Below are positions 62,490 to 64,000 of a stretch of 64,000 nt of DNA, piece after piece; within the stretch, counting starts at the first letter, position 1, and every line of letters begins with the position of its first letter. The translations under genes and the position numbers were made by a program. Source of the stretch: DZBG01 sp049241565 (lineage in GTDB: Bacteria; Bdellovibrionota; Bacteriovoracia; Bacteriovoracales; Bacteriovoracaceae); NCBI GenBank assembly GCA_049241565.1, contig JBMLQL010000054.1, forward strand, positions 45,952 through 109,951. The letters run 5' to 3'. The notes below the pieces were generated by a model that saw only the letters and a program-made list of their open reading frames with translations, had not been told where the DNA came from and did no database searches.

Positions 62490-64000
62490 CCATGATGCGC
62501 TCAAAACCCATTACTGGTGCTCTTCTAGAGCTTCAAAAAACAGTGGAAGCTCATGCAGATGCTTTTGGGTTAGATTATTTTCCGCAGATTTTTGAAGTTT
62601 GTGATTACGATACGATTAATATTCTTGCTGCCCAAGGGGGCTTTCCTAGCCGATACCCTCATTGGCGTTTTGGGATGGAGTATGACCAACTCTCTAAAGG
62701 CTATGCCTACGGTCTCCAGAAAATTTATGAGATGGTGATTAATACCGATCCTTGTTACGCTTATCTGCTTCAGGCCAATAATTGGGTCGATCAGAAACTG
62801 GTGATGTGTCACGTTTACGGACATAATGACTTTTTTAAGAACAACGCTTGGTTCTCAGGAACGAATCGTAAGATGATGGATGTCATGGCCAACCATGGGA
62901 CAAAAATCCGTCGTTATATGGACCGCTATGGCCAAGATGCGGTAGAGAGCTTTATCGATAGAGTTCTCTCGCTTGAAAACCTCCTTGATGTGCATGAACT
63001 CTTTGAAACCTCGGCCCTTAAGCGTCGTCGTGATGAGTTGACTGAAAAAGCTAAAACCGAATTTTCAGATGACGGTTATGCTATTGATGATCGTTCATCG
63101 GCCTTGAAGTCTTTTATGCGCTCAAAAAATCGCAACGAGAAAAAACCAGAATCTAAAAAAGAAGAAGAAGAATTTCAAGCAGCTGTTGAAGCCCCTCATA
63201 CAAAGACTAGAGATATCTTAGGCTATCTTATTCAACATGCTCCTATTGAAGAGTGGCAAGCTGATGTTATAGGTATCCTTCGTGAAGAGGCTTACTATTT
63301 TCTCCCTCAGCGAATGACTAAAATCATGAATGAGGGATGGGCAAGTTATTGGCACTCACGAATGATGACGGAGAAAGTGGCGAGTGGGAATGAGATCATT
63401 GAGTTTGCTGATAAGCATGCCGGTGTGATGGCCATGAGTCGCCAACAGATTAATCCTTACAAGATTGGACTCGAATTATTCCGTGATATTGAATACCGTT
63501 GGGATACTGGTCGCTTCGGTAAAGAGTATAACGATTGTACAGATATGCACCAAAAGATGAACTGGGATAAAAAACTTGGCCTAGGCCGAGAGAAAATTTT
63601 TGAGGTTCGTAAATCTCATAATGATATCTCATTTATCGATGAGTTCTTAACCCCTGAGTTCTGTCATCGTCAGCAGATTTTTACATACAAATATAATACG
63701 CGTACGGGACGTTATGAAATTGATTCAAAAGACTTCCAGGCCATTAAGCAAAAGCTTCTCTCTCAGCTGACAAATTTTGGTTCTCCTATTATTGAAGTTG
63801 AAGATGGAAATTATATGAATAGAAAAGAGCTTCTTCTCTCGCATACACACTATGGAGTGGATCTCGACATGAATTATGCCCAAGAAACTCTTCGTAATCT
63901 TTTTGCGATTTGGAGACGTCCGGTTAATTTACGAACGCGCTTTGATGAGAAAGAAGTTGTTTTTCACTATGATGGCAAAGAATTTAGACCGCTACATTAA
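62486..64000 (+). CDS. spoVR: SpoVR family protein (YcgB-like)
   Basis: A 504-residue, complete gene whose TAA ends the window. SpoVR motifs are FPSRYPHWRFGMEYDQLSKGYAYGLQKIYEMVINTDPCYAYLLQAN, VMCHVYGHNDFFKNN, and MNEGWASYWHSRMM. The conserved His/Glu residues in the last two suggest a metal site. SpoVR is needed for the Bacillus spore cortex and for stress survival in non-sporeformers; mechanism is unknown. ATG 62486 overlaps yeaH (ATGA), completing the coupled prkA-yeaH-spoVR operon. Confidence 0.96.
   Translation: MTMMRSKPITGALLELQKTVEAHADAFGLDYFPQIFEVCDYDTINILAAQGGFPSRYPHWRFGMEYDQLSKGYAYGLQKIYEMVINTDPCYAYLLQANNWVDQKLVMCHVYGHNDFFKNNAWFSGTNRKMMDVMANHGTKIRRYMDRYGQDAVESFIDRVLSLENLLDVHELFETSALKRRRDELTEKAKTEFSDDGYAIDDRSSALKSFMRSKNRNEKKPESKKEEEEFQAAVEAPHTKTRDILGYLIQHAPIEEWQADVIGILREEAYYFLPQRMTKIMNEGWASYWHSRMMTEKVASGNEIIEFADKHAGVMAMSRQQINPYKIGLELFRDIEYRWDTGRFGKEYNDCTDMHQKMNWDKKLGLGREKIFEVRKSHNDISFIDEFLTPEFCHRQQIFTYKYNTRTGRYEIDSKDFQAIKQKLLSQLTNFGSPIIEVEDGNYMNRKELLLSHTHYGVDLDMNYAQETLRNLFAIWRRPVNLRTRFDEKEVVFHYDGKEFRPLH

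Noticed and set aside
1..64000. tRNA, rRNA, CRISPR arrays, insertion sequences or integrated elements
   Set aside because: I saw no regularly spaced direct repeats, transposase or integrase motifs, cloverleaf-like sequences or rRNA motifs. A tRNAscan or Infernal search would settle this.

Overview
The window (about 40% GC by impression) reads as ordinary, densely packed chromosome of a Gram-negative bacterium, most likely a Bdellovibrionota member of the Bacteriovorax/Peredibacter type. Pointers are outer-membrane barrels, lipoproteins and Sec signal peptides; sigma-54/NtrC-type regulation; a PrkA-YeaH-SpoVR set; and a mevalonate pathway in a Gram-negative, which published comparative genomics describes as a signature of predatory bacteria. 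The taxonomic call is inference. I see no rRNA, tRNA, CRISPR array, insertion sequence or prophage.

Layout. 1-5.2 kb: the 5' part of a FAD-linked oxidase, a CoA-binding protein, a secreted 5'-nucleotidase and a U32 RNA hydroxylase (RlhA type). 5.2-13.2 kb: a signalling and stress block. It holds an NtrC-family regulator, an HPt protein, a CHASE3 histidine kinase, a single-domain receiver and a REC-kinase-REC hybrid, interleaved with small envelope/stress proteins (DUF1328, CsbD, DUF883/YqjD, YqjE-like, a Lys-rich exported protein) and a beta-barrel protein. Four of these transcription units carry sequences with the GG-N10-GC geometry of sigma-54 promoters (one with GG in place of GC). 13.2-21.3 kb: RluE, a 27-residue membrane peptide with its own terminator, SUI1/YciH, a P-loop protein divergent from a DTW-domain tRNA modifier, a GT2/YaiO-like/ATP-grasp envelope operon, a PilZ protein and the kinase SrkA. 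21.4-34 kb: a 924-residue secreted Cys-rich protein, PhoD, a DUF819 membrane protein, Maf, an operon of eRF1-like protein/gamma carbonic anhydrase/YihY, arginine decarboxylase SpeA with a structured leader, a small lipoprotein, and a cNMP-binding protein with an SGNH-like protein. 34-37 kb: TrhP-type U32 protein followed directly by a cysteine-poor U32-like partner.

37-46 kb: RNA methyltransferases, then a tightly spaced mevalonate operon: type 2 IPP isomerase, class II HMG-CoA reductase, GYDIA-type GHMP kinase, diphosphomevalonate decarboxylase and mevalonate kinase, ending in a translationally coupled secreted GH15 glucoamylase. 46-52 kb: crotonase, a DUF2914 membrane protein, TrxB and two tandem paralogous outer-membrane proteins. 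52-58.3 kb: a leftward operon LytM peptidase - SecA - acidic YbjQ-like protein - GlpD. 58.3-64 kb: a PP2C phosphatase divergent from the complete prkA-yeaH-spoVR operon, whose last stop codon ends the window.

The strongest unexplained signal is the set of sigma-54-like promoters in front of short stress proteins around the phosphorelay cluster. Next come the speA leader, where one strand can pair either with a local partner or with the ribosome-binding site, and the U32/U32-like gene pair.
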